Assembly: GCA_946055165.1 (NCBI GenBank)
Contig: CAMGFA010000004.1
Coordinates: 1-64,000, forward strand
Length of the DNA: 64,000 nucleotides
Origin: an uncultured Bacteroidales bacterium
GTDB lineage: Bacteria > Bacteroidota > Bacteroidia > Bacteroidales > UBA932
Reading direction: 5' to 3'
The notes under the pieces were generated by a model that did no database searches, had not been told where the DNA came from, and worked only from the letters and a program-made list of their open reading frames with translations. This document shows positions 17,984-28,303 of the stretch, piece by piece (within the stretch, counting starts at the first letter, position 1; the number at the start of each line of letters is the position of its first letter). The translations under genes and the position numbers were made by a program.

Positions 17984-19978
17984 ATGATTTGTACCAGTCT
18001 TCATCACAAGAATCTCGAAGAATTGTTCGAAGCTCTCGACAGCCCTTTGGTCGAGATGGCGGAAATCCGTCTGGACCTCTGTCCTTTGAACAATGAGGAA
18101 ATCGAGGAACTCTTCTCCTCCTGTGAGAAAGCTCTCATTGCATGCTGCCGTGTGGACGGAAATGACATGCAGCTCTGGGAGCAGGCATATTTGAAGATGG
18201 AGACTGCTGTGAAGGCCGGTGCTGCCTATGTGGACCTGGACATTGCCGCCCCTGTTTCCATAAGCCAGAGGGTGCAGAAACTTGCCAAAAACTGCCCGGT
18301 GACCCTCATCCGTTCCTATCACAATTTTGAACTTACTCCCGACGACGACTATCTCCGCAAGGCGGTGCTGCGCTGTTTCCGCTACGGGGCCGATATCGCA
18401 AAACTTGCCTGTATGCCGCAGTGCCCCGAAGATGTTGCCCGCCTTCAGGCTTTCTACCGGGCCGGTTTCGCCGAAAACGCCGATATTGTTCCGTCCAGAC
18501 TCCTGATGTTCTCCATGGGTGAAATGGGCCGCGAATCGAGGATAGAGTGTCTTGCCAACGGCGCTCCTTTCTCCTTTGCCTATCTGGACCAGCCTTGTGC
18601 TGCAGGCCAGTGGCAGCTGGACGATATGCATAAAAGGCTGTACGGAGATTGGCATGGGGTTTTCCGCAATGATTTTCAGGCTCCCTGCTCCAAAAGCTTT
18701 GCCCAGAGGGCAATAGTGGCTGCGGCACTTGCCGGCGGCACTTCCCGTCTGGAGCATTACAGCGAGTGCGAAGACAACAAGGCCGCAATAGGCTTTGCAA
18801 AGAGCATAGGGGCCAGAGTGCGTCACGGCAAAGGCAGGCTCATAATTGAAGGCATAGGGGCCGATTCATCCACAAAACTGGAAAAGCCTTGCGTGAACGT
18901 GCACGAATCGGGCCTTATGGCAAGGCTCGCCCTGCCTCTGCTCTCGGTACTGGGCAGCGATGAAAGGCAGATTAAGGGCGAAGGCACCCTGCTGCAGAGG
19001 CCATTGAGCAATGCCGAGGAAATAATGGCCGCTTTCGGAATTCTGCTCAAAAACGAAGATACTCAGCATAAGAAGGGCATATACGTGCCATTGAGCATAA
19101 AGGGGAAGTTCTACCCGGGTATTGCCAATATTCCGGGACAGGGCGGCTCGCAGCTCATCTCCGGCCTTCTTGCAGCCCTGCCTTTATGCGACAGGGAGTC
19201 CAAGCTCTATGTAAGTGAGCCCAAGAGCATACCTTATATGTTTATGACACAGGACGTTCTGCGGCACTTTGGGGCCAAGATCGATTGTGAGCTCGAGGGC
19301 GATGCCCAGATGCTCGAACTCCAGGACTGGACTTACTGCACGGGAATCAATTTCAGAATAAGACCCAACGGAGGCTACAAGGCTGCCGATATTGTGCTCG
19401 AAGGGGACTGGAGCGCTGCTGCCAATTTCCTTGTTTGCGGGGCCCTTTTCGGAGCTGCCGAAGTGCAGGGCCTTGACTGCAGGTCCGTACAGGCCGATAT
19501 CTCCATCCTCGACATTCTTTCCGATGCCGGAGCCTGCGTGGCTTATGACGAGAATTGCGTGAGTGTGCGCCGCGCCCCGTTGCAGAGCCTGAATTTCGAC
19601 CTCTCCCACGCTCCCGATATTTTCCCGATAGCCAGCATTTTTGCTGCATTCTGTCCGGGCGAGAGCCGCTTTGCCGGTGTGAGCCGTCTGCACAACAAGG
19701 AAAGCAACAGGGCCGATGCCATTGTGCAGATTCTTACCCAAATGGGCGTGGAAGCGTCCATTCAGGGCAACGATCTGGTAATAAAGGGGGAAAGTCTCAG
19801 CTCCAGAATGCTCAACGGTCATCTGCTCAAAGGAGGAAAGTATTCGTCCCGCCACGACCATCGTCTGGTGATGGCCCTTAAAGTGGCGTCCTATGCTGCC
19901 GACAGCGAGATTGAAATAGACGACTGCGCCTGTGTGGGCAAGTCCTTCCCGGGCTTTTTCGAGCAGATGGACAATTAG
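17984..19978 (+). CDS. Fused type I 3-dehydroquinate dehydratase (AroD) - EPSP synthase (AroA)
   Basis: N-terminal VEMAEIRLDLC ... VTLIRSYHNFELTP ... ADIAKLACMP (AroD type I). After about residue 225, DFQAPCSKSFAQRAIVAAALAGG, PGQGGSQLISGLLAALPL and RLHNKESNRADAI (AroA). Confidence 0.88.
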   Translation: MICTSLHHKNLEELFEALDSPLVEMAEIRLDLCPLNNEEIEELFSSCEKALIACCRVDGNDMQLWEQAYLKMETAVKAGAAYVDLDIAAPVSISQRVQKLAKNCPVTLIRSYHNFELTPDDDYLRKAVLRCFRYGADIAKLACMPQCPEDVARLQAFYRAGFAENADIVPSRLLMFSMGEMGRESRIECLANGAPFSFAYLDQPCAAGQWQLDDMHKRLYGDWHGVFRNDFQAPCSKSFAQRAIVAAALAGGTSRLEHYSECEDNKAAIGFAKSIGARVRHGKGRLIIEGIGADSSTKLEKPCVNVHESGLMARLALPLLSVLGSDERQIKGEGTLLQRPLSNAEEIMAAFGILLKNEDTQHKKGIYVPLSIKGKFYPGIANIPGQGGSQLISGLLAALPLCDRESKLYVSEPKSIPYMFMTQDVLRHFGAKIDCELEGDAQMLELQDWTYCTGINFRIRPNGGYKAADIVLEGDWSAAANFLVCGALFGAAEVQGLDCRSVQADISILDILSDAGACVAYDENCVSVRRAPLQSLNFDLSHAPDIFPIASIFAAFCPGESRFAGVSRLHNKESNRADAIVQILTQMGVEASIQGNDLVIKGESLSSRMLNGHLLKGGKYSSRHDHRLVMALKVASYAADSEIEIDDCACVGKSFPGFFEQMDN

Positions 19979-20913
19979 ATTTCCATTTCACATACGGCAG
20001 GATTGCCGATTTCTGTAAGAAACACAATCCTCAGTTTTCCGCTGCTGCGTTTTTTGTCCTGTTTAAAGGCGGGGCGCAGTTCCTCAAGAGCGCAAGGTAA
20101 ATCTGTATCCAGCCTGCAGGCGCGGAAGTCCTTTTCCAGGCGGTCTGCCAGTGCCTGATTGCACAGGCCTTGCCGGGCAGCCAGTTTGTGTATCTGGACG
20201 ATTCCTATTCCCACCGCCTGCCCGTGGCTCATTTCCACTCCCTTGCAGGAAGCCCACCATTCAATGGCGTGGCCAAGGGTGTGGCCCAGATTGAGCAGAA
20301 TCCTCGGCCCTTTTTCCCGAGGGTCCATATCCACTATCTGCATCTTGAGCCTTCCGGCCATCTGCCCGAGCTCGAAAAGCTCTTTTATTCCGGCTTTCCT
20401 TGTGGAAATCTTTTGAACTGCTTTTCTATAGAGCTCAGGCTCAAAAAGCAGAAAGGTTTTCAGCATTTCCACAATGCCGTTTTTGATTTCTTTTTCCGGA
20501 AGTGTATTCAGAGGCTCCTGAAAGAAATGTATGTGGTCTGGTATCCTGAAGCAGCCCAGACTGTTCTTGATTCCGTTGAAATTCACACCGTTTTTTCCGC
20601 CGATAGAAGCATCGACCTGGGCCAGCAGGGTGGTGGGAACAACTTCAAAACCTATCCCCCGCTTGAAAATGGAGGCTGCAAAACCGCAGATATCGCTGCA
20701 TATACCGCCGCCTACACAAAGCAGGCAGCTGTCCCTGTCTGCTCCGGCCTGCTGCAGATGGCTGCAGATCGTCTCAACTGTGGCCAGACTTTTGTCCTGC
20801 TCGGAAATGTCCAGGGCAAGGCTGCCGAGAATGTTGGCATTGTCCAGCCCTTTTGCATAGCTTTCTGCAAATTGTCCGACTTTGCGGTCGTAAACGAGAA
20901 AATAGGATTTCAT
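19975..20913 (-). CDS. aroB: 3-dehydroquinate synthase
   Basis: CVGGGICSDICGFAASIFKRGIGFEVVPTTLLAQVDASIGGKNGVNF; LLNLGHTLGHAIEWW. Start at MKSYFLVYDRK. Confidence 0.93.
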   Translation of the reverse strand: MKSYFLVYDRKVGQFAESYAKGLDNANILGSLALDISEQDKSLATVETICSHLQQAGADRDSCLLCVGGGICSDICGFAASIFKRGIGFEVVPTTLLAQVDASIGGKNGVNFNGIKNSLGCFRIPDHIHFFQEPLNTLPEKEIKNGIVEMLKTFLLFEPELYRKAVQKISTRKAGIKELFELGQMAGRLKMQIVDMDPREKGPRILLNLGHTLGHAIEWWASCKGVEMSHGQAVGIGIVQIHKLAARQGLCNQALADRLEKDFRACRLDTDLPCALEELRPAFKQDKKRSSGKLRIVFLTEIGNPAVCEMEI

Positions 20914-20923
20914 ATTGCGGATA

Positions 20924-22087
20924 TTAATGTTCAAGCCAAGGAAGAGGGTCCTGGGATGAGGTGCCTTTCCAAAGCTGGAAATGAAGCTGGGTTTCACCTG
21001 CAATGGTATCGACCGTGCCCAGAACATCCCCGGCCCATACCTTGTCTCCGCTCTTTACGTTCACATTCTTGAGCTTGCAGTAGAAGGTGAAGTATTCGCC
21101 GTGCTGAAGAAGCACGCACTGGTTGTACCCTGGCATCACAACAATCTGGCTCACAACACCTTCAAAGACAGAATGGACCTTTGCATCGGCTGCGGTGGAA
21201 ATGTTTATTCCGTTGTTGAAAGGCAGGTCCACATTTTTGTACACAGGATGCTTGTGCTTTCCGTAGAAGCCCACCACGGTGCCATCCACAGGCATAGGCA
21301 GTTTGCCTTTGCCCGCCAGGAACTCTTTGCTTAGAGCCTTTTCGTATTCGCTTGGAGTCTTGCTCTTGCGCTTTGCTTCCTGGGCCGCAATGATTTCTGC
21401 AATCTTTTTGTTCAGCTGTTCTATCTGCTTTTTCTTGTTCTTTATTTCTGCCTGATACTTTTTCTTGTTGTTTTTCAGGTCCTTAACAATCTGCTGCTCC
21501 TTACTTTCGGCTTTGTTGAGCGATTGCAGTTCAGCTTTGTGGCGCTTGAATACAAGGGACGATTGGGTTTTGAGGCTGTCCAGCGAGGCTTGCCTCTGTT
21601 CCAGTTCGAGTTTTGTGCGGCTAATGCTTTCCGCTTCTGCCCTCAGATTGTCCGATGCGCTGCGCAGGTAGTCGAAGCGGCGCACTATCTGGCTCAGGCT
21701 TTTGCCGGAGAGGATGTAAAGGAAGCGGAAACGGACATCTCTGCTTATGTATGCACTTTTGACCAGACTCTCGTAGTAGGCCAGGCTGTTGTCCAGTTTT
21801 TCCTGGGTTTCGGCCAGTTCCTTGCGGGTGCTGCGGATTTGCGAGTCTATGCTTTTGAGTTCTTTTTCGGACTGGGACACCAACTGTTTGGTGCTTCCGA
21901 TCTTGCTGCGGACAAGAGCAAGGCGTGCTGCTGCATCGGCACTTTTGCTGTCGTTGGCCTTGATTTGGGCATCGATGGCTTCAATTTCCTTCTGCAGGCG
22001 TTCGATTTCTTTGCGCTGCTGGTTTTGCCCCATACACAGAGGCAGGGACAGCACTAGAGCAAGGCAGATTGCAGCAAAACGTTTCAT
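20924..22087 (-). CDS. EnvC-like murein hydrolase activator / M23 family peptidase with coiled coil
   Basis: Signal peptide MKRFAAICLALVLSLPLCMG, long coiled coil, degenerate LytM domain at the C-terminus. Confidence 0.85.
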   Translation of the reverse strand: MKRFAAICLALVLSLPLCMGQNQQRKEIERLQKEIEAIDAQIKANDSKSADAAARLALVRSKIGSTKQLVSQSEKELKSIDSQIRSTRKELAETQEKLDNSLAYYESLVKSAYISRDVRFRFLYILSGKSLSQIVRRFDYLRSASDNLRAEAESISRTKLELEQRQASLDSLKTQSSLVFKRHKAELQSLNKAESKEQQIVKDLKNNKKKYQAEIKNKKKQIEQLNKKIAEIIAAQEAKRKSKTPSEYEKALSKEFLAGKGKLPMPVDGTVVGFYGKHKHPVYKNVDLPFNNGINISTAADAKVHSVFEGVVSQIVVMPGYNQCVLLQHGEYFTFYCKLKNVNVKSGDKVWAGDVLGTVDTIAGETQLHFQLWKGTSSQDPLPWLEH

Positions 22088-23463
22088 TGTTTTATTTTGT
22101 TCTCGTAGAGTTGCATATAATAGGCCGCGAGGTCCTTTTCCCCGAGGGCCTGCAGGGTTATGGCATAGTGATACAGGCATTCGGCGTGGTCTTTTCCGCC
22201 GTGAACCATACATTTCTTGAAGTAGTTGCGGGCCTGCTCGTATTTGCCCAAGTTGTACAGAATGCAGCCGTAGGTATCCAGGAACGATGCGTTGTCGGGT
22301 TCCAGTTCCACCGCTTTGCGGCTCATTTTCTCCGCTTTCCGAATTTTTACCCCGTCCTGAAAGAGAACATAGGCGTAGTTGTTGAGGGTGGTGGCATCGT
22401 CCGGCTGGCATTTGATTGCCCGGTCAAAGCATTTGTAGGCTTCTTTCTTTCGTCCCGCATCGTGCAGGATGCTGGCTTTGGTGGAATACAGGTTGCAGCG
22501 TATCTGCTTGTCGGAGAAGCGTTTGAGCGCTCTGTCGCAGATTTCCGAGGCTGACTGGACATCGTTTTTGTAAAGGAAGAGAAGTGTATAGACCGGGCTG
22601 ATGTTCTCGGGACAGGCTTTTTCGTAGATACGGTAGATTTCTGCAGCTTTTTCCGTATCTCCAGCTTGGTAGTACCATATTCCGGCCAGATTCAGGGATG
22701 ATGAATCGGCAGGATGGGTATCCACCACAGCATCGACCATATCGCAGAGCTGCTTGAAATAGATCTGCCTTTCCTGGGCAGTGGTACTGAAGACTATACG
22801 GCCCACATAATCACTTTTTTTGGATGGATCTATATAAGGCTGCCTGATGAATTTGTCTATGTTTACGAAATAGGCTGCCATATTGCCGCTCATCCTGTTG
22901 CATTCGGCAAGGCCGAGAATGGCCGGGGTGTAGTCTTCGTCCAAAGCCAGAGCCTGCTCGTAGTAAACCCTTGCGAGAGAGTCGCTGTCTTCCCTGTAGA
23001 GTTTGTTGTCTGCCAGGTTGGTGAGCATATAAGGTGTGCGGTAGAGCTTCGGAAAACGTTCCATCATAACCGCGCATAGGGAATCGGTCTTGTCTATTGC
23101 GTTGGGAAGGATGTTGTAGCAAGCGAGCACGGCCTCGTAGTAGAAGTGGTTGCCGGGGTCCAGGGCAAGGGCAGTGTCGAAGCTCTGGAGAGCGGCCTCA
23201 AAATGGCCTTGACGCTGCTGGGCCTGGCCGAGATAGAACCAGAGGGCATCGTCTTCGGGGTAGAGCTCGGTAAGGCGGTAGAGAGAATCGGAAGCCGTAA
23301 GATACTGGTCGCGGCTGAGCATCAGGGAAATCTCGCCTATGTCGTAGGGCAGGGCTTCGGTATGGCTCACGTGCCAGTCGCCGGGGTCGATGCTGTTCTG
23401 CGCGGAACAAAGGACTCCGAGACTCAAAAAAAGGCACACTGCAATACTTGTCTGTAACTTCAT
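22084..23463 (-). CDS. Secreted TPR-repeat protein
   Basis: Multiple TPR-like motifs (ALWFYLGQAQQRQGHFEAALQSFDTALALDPGN). Confidence 0.85.
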   Translation of the reverse strand: MKLQTSIAVCLFLSLGVLCSAQNSIDPGDWHVSHTEALPYDIGEISLMLSRDQYLTASDSLYRLTELYPEDDALWFYLGQAQQRQGHFEAALQSFDTALALDPGNHFYYEAVLACYNILPNAIDKTDSLCAVMMERFPKLYRTPYMLTNLADNKLYREDSDSLARVYYEQALALDEDYTPAILGLAECNRMSGNMAAYFVNIDKFIRQPYIDPSKKSDYVGRIVFSTTAQERQIYFKQLCDMVDAVVDTHPADSSSLNLAGIWYYQAGDTEKAAEIYRIYEKACPENISPVYTLLFLYKNDVQSASEICDRALKRFSDKQIRCNLYSTKASILHDAGRKKEAYKCFDRAIKCQPDDATTLNNYAYVLFQDGVKIRKAEKMSRKAVELEPDNASFLDTYGCILYNLGKYEQARNYFKKCMVHGGKDHAECLYHYAITLQALGEKDLAAYYMQLYENKIKQ

Positions 23464-23483
23464 AAGTTACAAATATAGTAAAT

Positions 23484-23642
23484 TTATTGTTTCCGGGATG
23501 CGCAGAAACTTTTGAAGGAGCAGGAACTGCAGCCGGAGGCTTCACATTTTTTTCTGCGGCGGGAGAGTCTGATGCTGAAAACCAGCGCCACCACAAAAAG
23601 CAGTGCCACTATTGCGAGGATTATTATGCTTATCGAATTCAT
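23484..23642 (-). CDS. FeoB-associated Cys-rich membrane protein
   Basis: Single TM then CEASGCSSCSFKSFC; immediately downstream of feoB. Confidence 0.75.
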   Translation of the reverse strand: MNSISIIILAIVALLFVVALVFSIRLSRRRKKCEASGCSSCSFKSFCASRKQ

Positions 23643-23643
23643 C

Positions 23644-25998
23644 TTATAGAAAGAGTCCTGCAATGAGATACGATGCGTAGGCCACAATCCATGCAAGAAC
23701 ACATTGGAAGATTACGCAGAGCAAGGCCCAGCGGCGTCCGAGTTCGGCCCTGATGGCGCTCACCGCTGCAACGCAAGGCGTGTAGAGCAGGCAGAATACC
23801 AGCATCGGCACGGCCATAAGAGGGGTCATTGACGATGCCAGGCCCAAAACTTCCACGCTTGAAACCACGCTTTCCTTTGCGAGGAAGCCGCTTATCAGCG
23901 CTGTCACCACCCTCCAGTCGTCCAGCCCGAGGGGCTTGAAGACTGGCGCAACGATTCCCGCAACCCGGGCCAGAATGCTTCTGGAGTTGTCGCTCACCAG
24001 ATTGAGGGAAAAGTCGAAGTTCTGCAGGAACCAGATAACAATCGTAGCTACGAAAATCACGGTAAAGGCTTTCTGCACAAAGTCTTTGGTCTTGTCCCAG
24101 AGCAGATGGCCCACATTTGCGGGGTGGGGCAGGCGGTAAACCGGAAGCTCCATCATAAAAGGTGCCGCCTGGGAATCGGGCCTGAGCACTTTGTTGGCCA
24201 GAGCTACGAGAATGGCAATCACTATACCCAGCAGGTAAAGGCCTATGGTTACGAGAGCCGCGTGTTCAGGGAAAAAGGCCGTGGCAAAGAAGCCGTAGAT
24301 TGCAATCTTGGCCGAGCAGCTCATGAAGGGGATGAGCACGATGGTGCGCTTGCGGTCGTGTACCGAAGGCAGTGTCCTCGAAGCCATTACTGCCGGCACG
24401 GAGCAGCCGAAGCCAATGAGCATCGGAACAATGCTTCGCCCGCTGAGACCTATTTTTCGGAGCAGGCTGTCCGATACGTAGGCGATTCTGGCCATATAGC
24501 CGCTGTCTTCAAGCAATGAAAGGAAAAAGAACAGGACTATTATTATCGGCACGAAACTCAGCACGCCTCCCACTCCTGCAATAATGCCGTCGCATACCAG
24601 GGAAATTACTGCCGGGCTCACATTCCAGGCGGTGAACAGCTCCCTGAGGAAGAGGCCCAGCGAATCGACACCGCGGGCAAGCAAATCCTGAAGGGAGCTG
24701 CCTATCAGTCCGAAAGTGAGCCAGAACACCAGTGCCATTATGAGTATGAAGGCCGGAATGGCCGTCCATTTTCCTGTCAGAACCTTGTCTATTTTGTCGG
24801 ATCTGAGCCTTTCCTTGCTTTTGCGGGGTTTCACAACGGCCTCGGCACACACGGATTTGATGAAGGTGTAGCGCATTTCCGCCATCGCAGCTTGCCTGTC
24901 CAAGCCTCTTTCCTTTTCCATATTGGAGATTATGCTCTCCACCATATCCTGTTCGGCTTCGCTCAGGCGGAGAGTGGCCATTATGGCCGAGTCCCCTTCC
25001 ACGAGGGCGCTGGCGGCAAAACGCAGTGGGAGGCCGCATTGTTTGCAATGGTCTTCAATGAGAGCCATTATGGAATGCAGGCAGCGGTGCACTGCTCCTC
25101 CGTGGTCGTTTTCGTCGCAGAAGTCCTGCCGTGCAGGTTTTTCCTGGTACATCGCGATGTGCATCGCGTGGTCCACGAGTTCGTCGATGGCCTCGCCTTT
25201 CGCAGCGCTTATCGGCACCACAGGAATGCCCAACTCCCTTTCGAGAGTGTTGATATGGATGGCTCCTCCGTTGCCCCTCAGTTCGTCCATCATATTGATT
25301 GCAAGCACAATGGGAATATCCAGTTCCATCAGCTGCATTGTGAGGTAGAGATGCCTTTCGATATTGCCGGCATCCACTATGTTTATGAGAGCTTTGGGAT
25401 GTTCGTAGAGAATGAAATTTCGGGACACTATCTCCTCCTGGCTGTAGGTGGAAAGGGAGTATATTCCCGGAAGGTCGGTGACTTTTGTGTTGGCTTTGTG
25501 CCTTATGCTTCCGCTTTTCTGTTCCACGGTGACTCCCGGGAAATTGCCCACGTGCTGATTGGCTCCCGTGAGCTGGTTGAAAAGGGTGGTTTTGCCGCAG
25601 TTCTGCTGACCCACCAGTGCAAAGCTGAGTTCTTCGCCTTTGGGCAGGGGATGGGCGTGGTCCTTGGAGTGGTATTTGCCCGATTCGCCATAACCCGGGT
25701 GGGCATTGTGCTCGTGCAGGGAGCTGCTATACGCTTTTTCGAGTCCTTTTCCGTTTTCCTCTATCCGCTCTTGCCCCAAGGTTTCCACTTCTATCTTTTC
25801 CGCCTCGTCCTCGCGCAGGCTTATGTTGAAATCCATAATGGAGAGTTCCAGAGGCCCTCCCATCGGAGCACGTCCTATTATGCTCACCACTGCTCCAGGG
25901 ATGAGACCCATCCCGAGCAAATGTTTTCTCAGGCTTCCTTCACCTCCAACCGTAAGCACTTTGGCGCTTCGGCCGATCTCAAGTTCATTTAGCTTCAT
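23644..25998 (-). CDS. feoB: Fused FeoA-FeoB ferrous iron transporter
   Basis: N-terminal FeoA SH3-like LLGMGLIPGAVVSIIGRAPMGGPLEL; then VGQQNCGKTTLFNQLTG G-domain and multiple TM segments. Confidence 0.93.
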   Translation of the reverse strand: MKLNELEIGRSAKVLTVGGEGSLRKHLLGMGLIPGAVVSIIGRAPMGGPLELSIMDFNISLREDEAEKIEVETLGQERIEENGKGLEKAYSSSLHEHNAHPGYGESGKYHSKDHAHPLPKGEELSFALVGQQNCGKTTLFNQLTGANQHVGNFPGVTVEQKSGSIRHKANTKVTDLPGIYSLSTYSQEEIVSRNFILYEHPKALINIVDAGNIERHLYLTMQLMELDIPIVLAINMMDELRGNGGAIHINTLERELGIPVVPISAAKGEAIDELVDHAMHIAMYQEKPARQDFCDENDHGGAVHRCLHSIMALIEDHCKQCGLPLRFAASALVEGDSAIMATLRLSEAEQDMVESIISNMEKERGLDRQAAMAEMRYTFIKSVCAEAVVKPRKSKERLRSDKIDKVLTGKWTAIPAFILIMALVFWLTFGLIGSSLQDLLARGVDSLGLFLRELFTAWNVSPAVISLVCDGIIAGVGGVLSFVPIIIVLFFFLSLLEDSGYMARIAYVSDSLLRKIGLSGRSIVPMLIGFGCSVPAVMASRTLPSVHDRKRTIVLIPFMSCSAKIAIYGFFATAFFPEHAALVTIGLYLLGIVIAILVALANKVLRPDSQAAPFMMELPVYRLPHPANVGHLLWDKTKDFVQKAFTVIFVATIVIWFLQNFDFSLNLVSDNSRSILARVAGIVAPVFKPLGLDDWRVVTALISGFLAKESVVSSVEVLGLASSMTPLMAVPMLVFCLLYTPCVAAVSAIRAELGRRWALLCVIFQCVLAWIVAYASYLIAGLFL

Positions 25999-26053
25999 AA
26001 CAGCAGCAAAGATACTCAATATCCCTCAGCATTGGACTCATTACTTGTTGGTA

Positions 26054-28303
26054 TCAGCCCAAAATGTTGATGATTTTTTCCTCGCCTGCAAGCCAGACCT
26101 TGTCGCCCTCGCAGAAAAGGTACTGAGGGTCCGGGTTGGTAATGAACTCTTCCCCGTGCAGAACGCTGATAACCATACATTTGTATTTGCGCAGGTTGGC
26201 ATTGCGCAAGCTGTGTCCGCAGAGCCTGCTTTCGGCCGAGAGGGTAATGCACTTGACGCAGAATTCGATATCGGAGTTGTCGGCCGGAGAATCTTCCGAG
26301 TCCTCGAACATCTGTCTCAGGGCTTCTATCTGCTCGCTGCTTCCCACAGCCAGGACTTTGTCGTAAGGGTAGAGGACTTCGGTATGGGTAGGAATTATGA
26401 TATCCTGCTTGCCGCGGCTGATTTTGATTATGTTGGCTCCGCTGGTGGACCGCAAAGGTATTTCGCTCAGTCTCTTTCCAATCCATTGGGACTGCGGCGA
26501 CAGTTCAAGGGGCTCGATGTGGACATCGTAGCCAGCCAGTTTCTCCTGAACAGAAGTCGTTACAGGGGAATTGATTTTGGCATCGATTTCCTTTCCGTTG
26601 AGGTTGTCGAAGAAGCGCTTCTCCATATTGTTGCCCTGTTTGAACAGGCTCTTTCCCAAAAGGATGAAAACAATGGCCCCAATGAAGAGCAGTACCATCG
26701 ACACTGCCCCGAGGTGGATGTGTGTGGTGATGATTCCGATAACAAAATTCACTGCCAGCAAGGTTCTCAAAAGCGAAAGGGCCAGGATGAGGAAGAGATT
26801 GGAATGTTTCTGCCTTATCAGAACGGCCGCTTTTTTGTTTATGCTGCCGGCATCGATGGCAAGGCCATAGACGAAAGGGGCAATGGCCACAAGGGTTATG
26901 CAGGTATTCACTATGGACATAAGGGTGCTGCTCCAGTGCGGGAACCATCCTGCCAGGGCCGGTTCGAGCCAATGTCTTGTGATGTAGCTTATTGTGATGA
27001 TAACAACAGAATAGAGCACCACTCTGAGCAGATAAACCTTGAAATACTCTTTCCAGGCGCTCTTTTCCGAGTAGCTGGCCTTTTCTTCTTTGCGATCACT
27101 GTCTATCTTTTCAAGCACGGCGGCAGGCAGTTTTCTTTTGAGGAAGTTGTAGTAAGGCCGGGCAATCTTGAAAGTGTAGGGTGCCAGCAGGTTGCTTATC
27201 ACAAAGGTACTAACAATGATGGGGTAGATATTGTCGCCCACAACGCCAAGGCTCACTCCAACTCCGGCAATGATGAAGGCGAACTCTCCGAGTGAGCCGA
27301 GAGCGAAACCGCTGTAGAGTGCGTGCTCCAGACCTTTTCCGCTGAGCAGCACGCCACCTGTTGCAAAGGTTCCGTTAATTACTATCACGGCCACCACCAG
27401 CAGCAGGATTACCGCCCAATTCTGCGCAATGGAAGCAGGGGAGACCATCATACCGGCCGATACGAAGAAGATTGCCCCGAAAAGGTCCTGAATAGGATGA
27501 ACCATTTTCTCAATCTGTTCGCTTTCAATGGTCTCGGCCAGAATGGAGCCCATGATGAAGGCTCCGAGGGCGGAGGAGAAGCCCATCCCTTCGGCCAGGG
27601 CCACCATGCCGAAACAGAGGCCTATGCTCACCAGCAGCAGAATTTCGCTGCTGAGGAATTTCCTGGCCTTTTTAAACAGGGTAGGGATAAGGTATATGCC
27701 TACTACAAACCATATAATCAGGCAGATAAGCAGCTTGCTTATGGCGCCGAGCAGCTGGGTTCCGGAAAATTTGTTGGACACGGCCATTGTGGAGAAAATC
27801 ACCATCAGTACAATGGCAATGATGTCCTCAATCACCAAAGCTCCGAAAACCGTGGCCGCAAAAGGCTTTTTCTTGTAGCCCATTTCGTCCAGGTTCTTGA
27901 TTATCACCATAGTGGACGACATCGGCAGCATTCCGCCCAAAAAGACACTTTCCATGGTGCTCCAGCCGAGGGCCTGACCTGTGACAAAGCCTATGATAAA
28001 GCCGCCCAGAAACTTGCACAGGGCCGTGAAGATGGCGCTGTTGCCCGATTTGAGGAGCTTCTTGAAGCTGAACTCCAGACCCAGACCGAACATGAGGAAG
28101 ATGATACCGATTTCGGACCACTGGTGCACCGATTCCATGGAACTTATTCCGGGGAAAAAGCTGATGTTCGGGCCAATGAGGAAGCCCGCAATGATATAGC
28201 CCAGGATGGTAGGCTGCTTGAGGGCTTTGGATATTATGGTAAAAATGCCTGCGGAGATGAGGATTACCGCAAGGTCGCGTACAAAATTAACTTCTTCGCT
28301 CAT
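26054..28303 (-). CDS. CPA2-type cation:proton antiporter with C-terminal RCK_C/TrkA-C domains
   Basis: Multi-TM antiporter core plus SQWIGKRLSEIPLRSTSGANIIKISRG and RLCGHSLRNANLRKYKCMVISV. Confidence 0.88.
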   Translation of the reverse strand: MSEEVNFVRDLAVILISAGIFTIISKALKQPTILGYIIAGFLIGPNISFFPGISSMESVHQWSEIGIIFLMFGLGLEFSFKKLLKSGNSAIFTALCKFLGGFIIGFVTGQALGWSTMESVFLGGMLPMSSTMVIIKNLDEMGYKKKPFAATVFGALVIEDIIAIVLMVIFSTMAVSNKFSGTQLLGAISKLLICLIIWFVVGIYLIPTLFKKARKFLSSEILLLVSIGLCFGMVALAEGMGFSSALGAFIMGSILAETIESEQIEKMVHPIQDLFGAIFFVSAGMMVSPASIAQNWAVILLLVVAVIVINGTFATGGVLLSGKGLEHALYSGFALGSLGEFAFIIAGVGVSLGVVGDNIYPIIVSTFVISNLLAPYTFKIARPYYNFLKRKLPAAVLEKIDSDRKEEKASYSEKSAWKEYFKVYLLRVVLYSVVIITISYITRHWLEPALAGWFPHWSSTLMSIVNTCITLVAIAPFVYGLAIDAGSINKKAAVLIRQKHSNLFLILALSLLRTLLAVNFVIGIITTHIHLGAVSMVLLFIGAIVFILLGKSLFKQGNNMEKRFFDNLNGKEIDAKINSPVTTSVQEKLAGYDVHIEPLELSPQSQWIGKRLSEIPLRSTSGANIIKISRGKQDIIIPTHTEVLYPYDKVLAVGSSEQIEALRQMFEDSEDSPADNSDIEFCVKCITLSAESRLCGHSLRNANLRKYKCMVISVLHGEEFITNPDPQYLFCEGDKVWLAGEEKIINILG

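Noticed and set aside
17864-18826. N-terminal extension of the miaB ORF
   Set aside because: It overlaps the divergent aroD-aroA gene, and the conserved MiaB start MKEVYIETYGCQ is at 17863.
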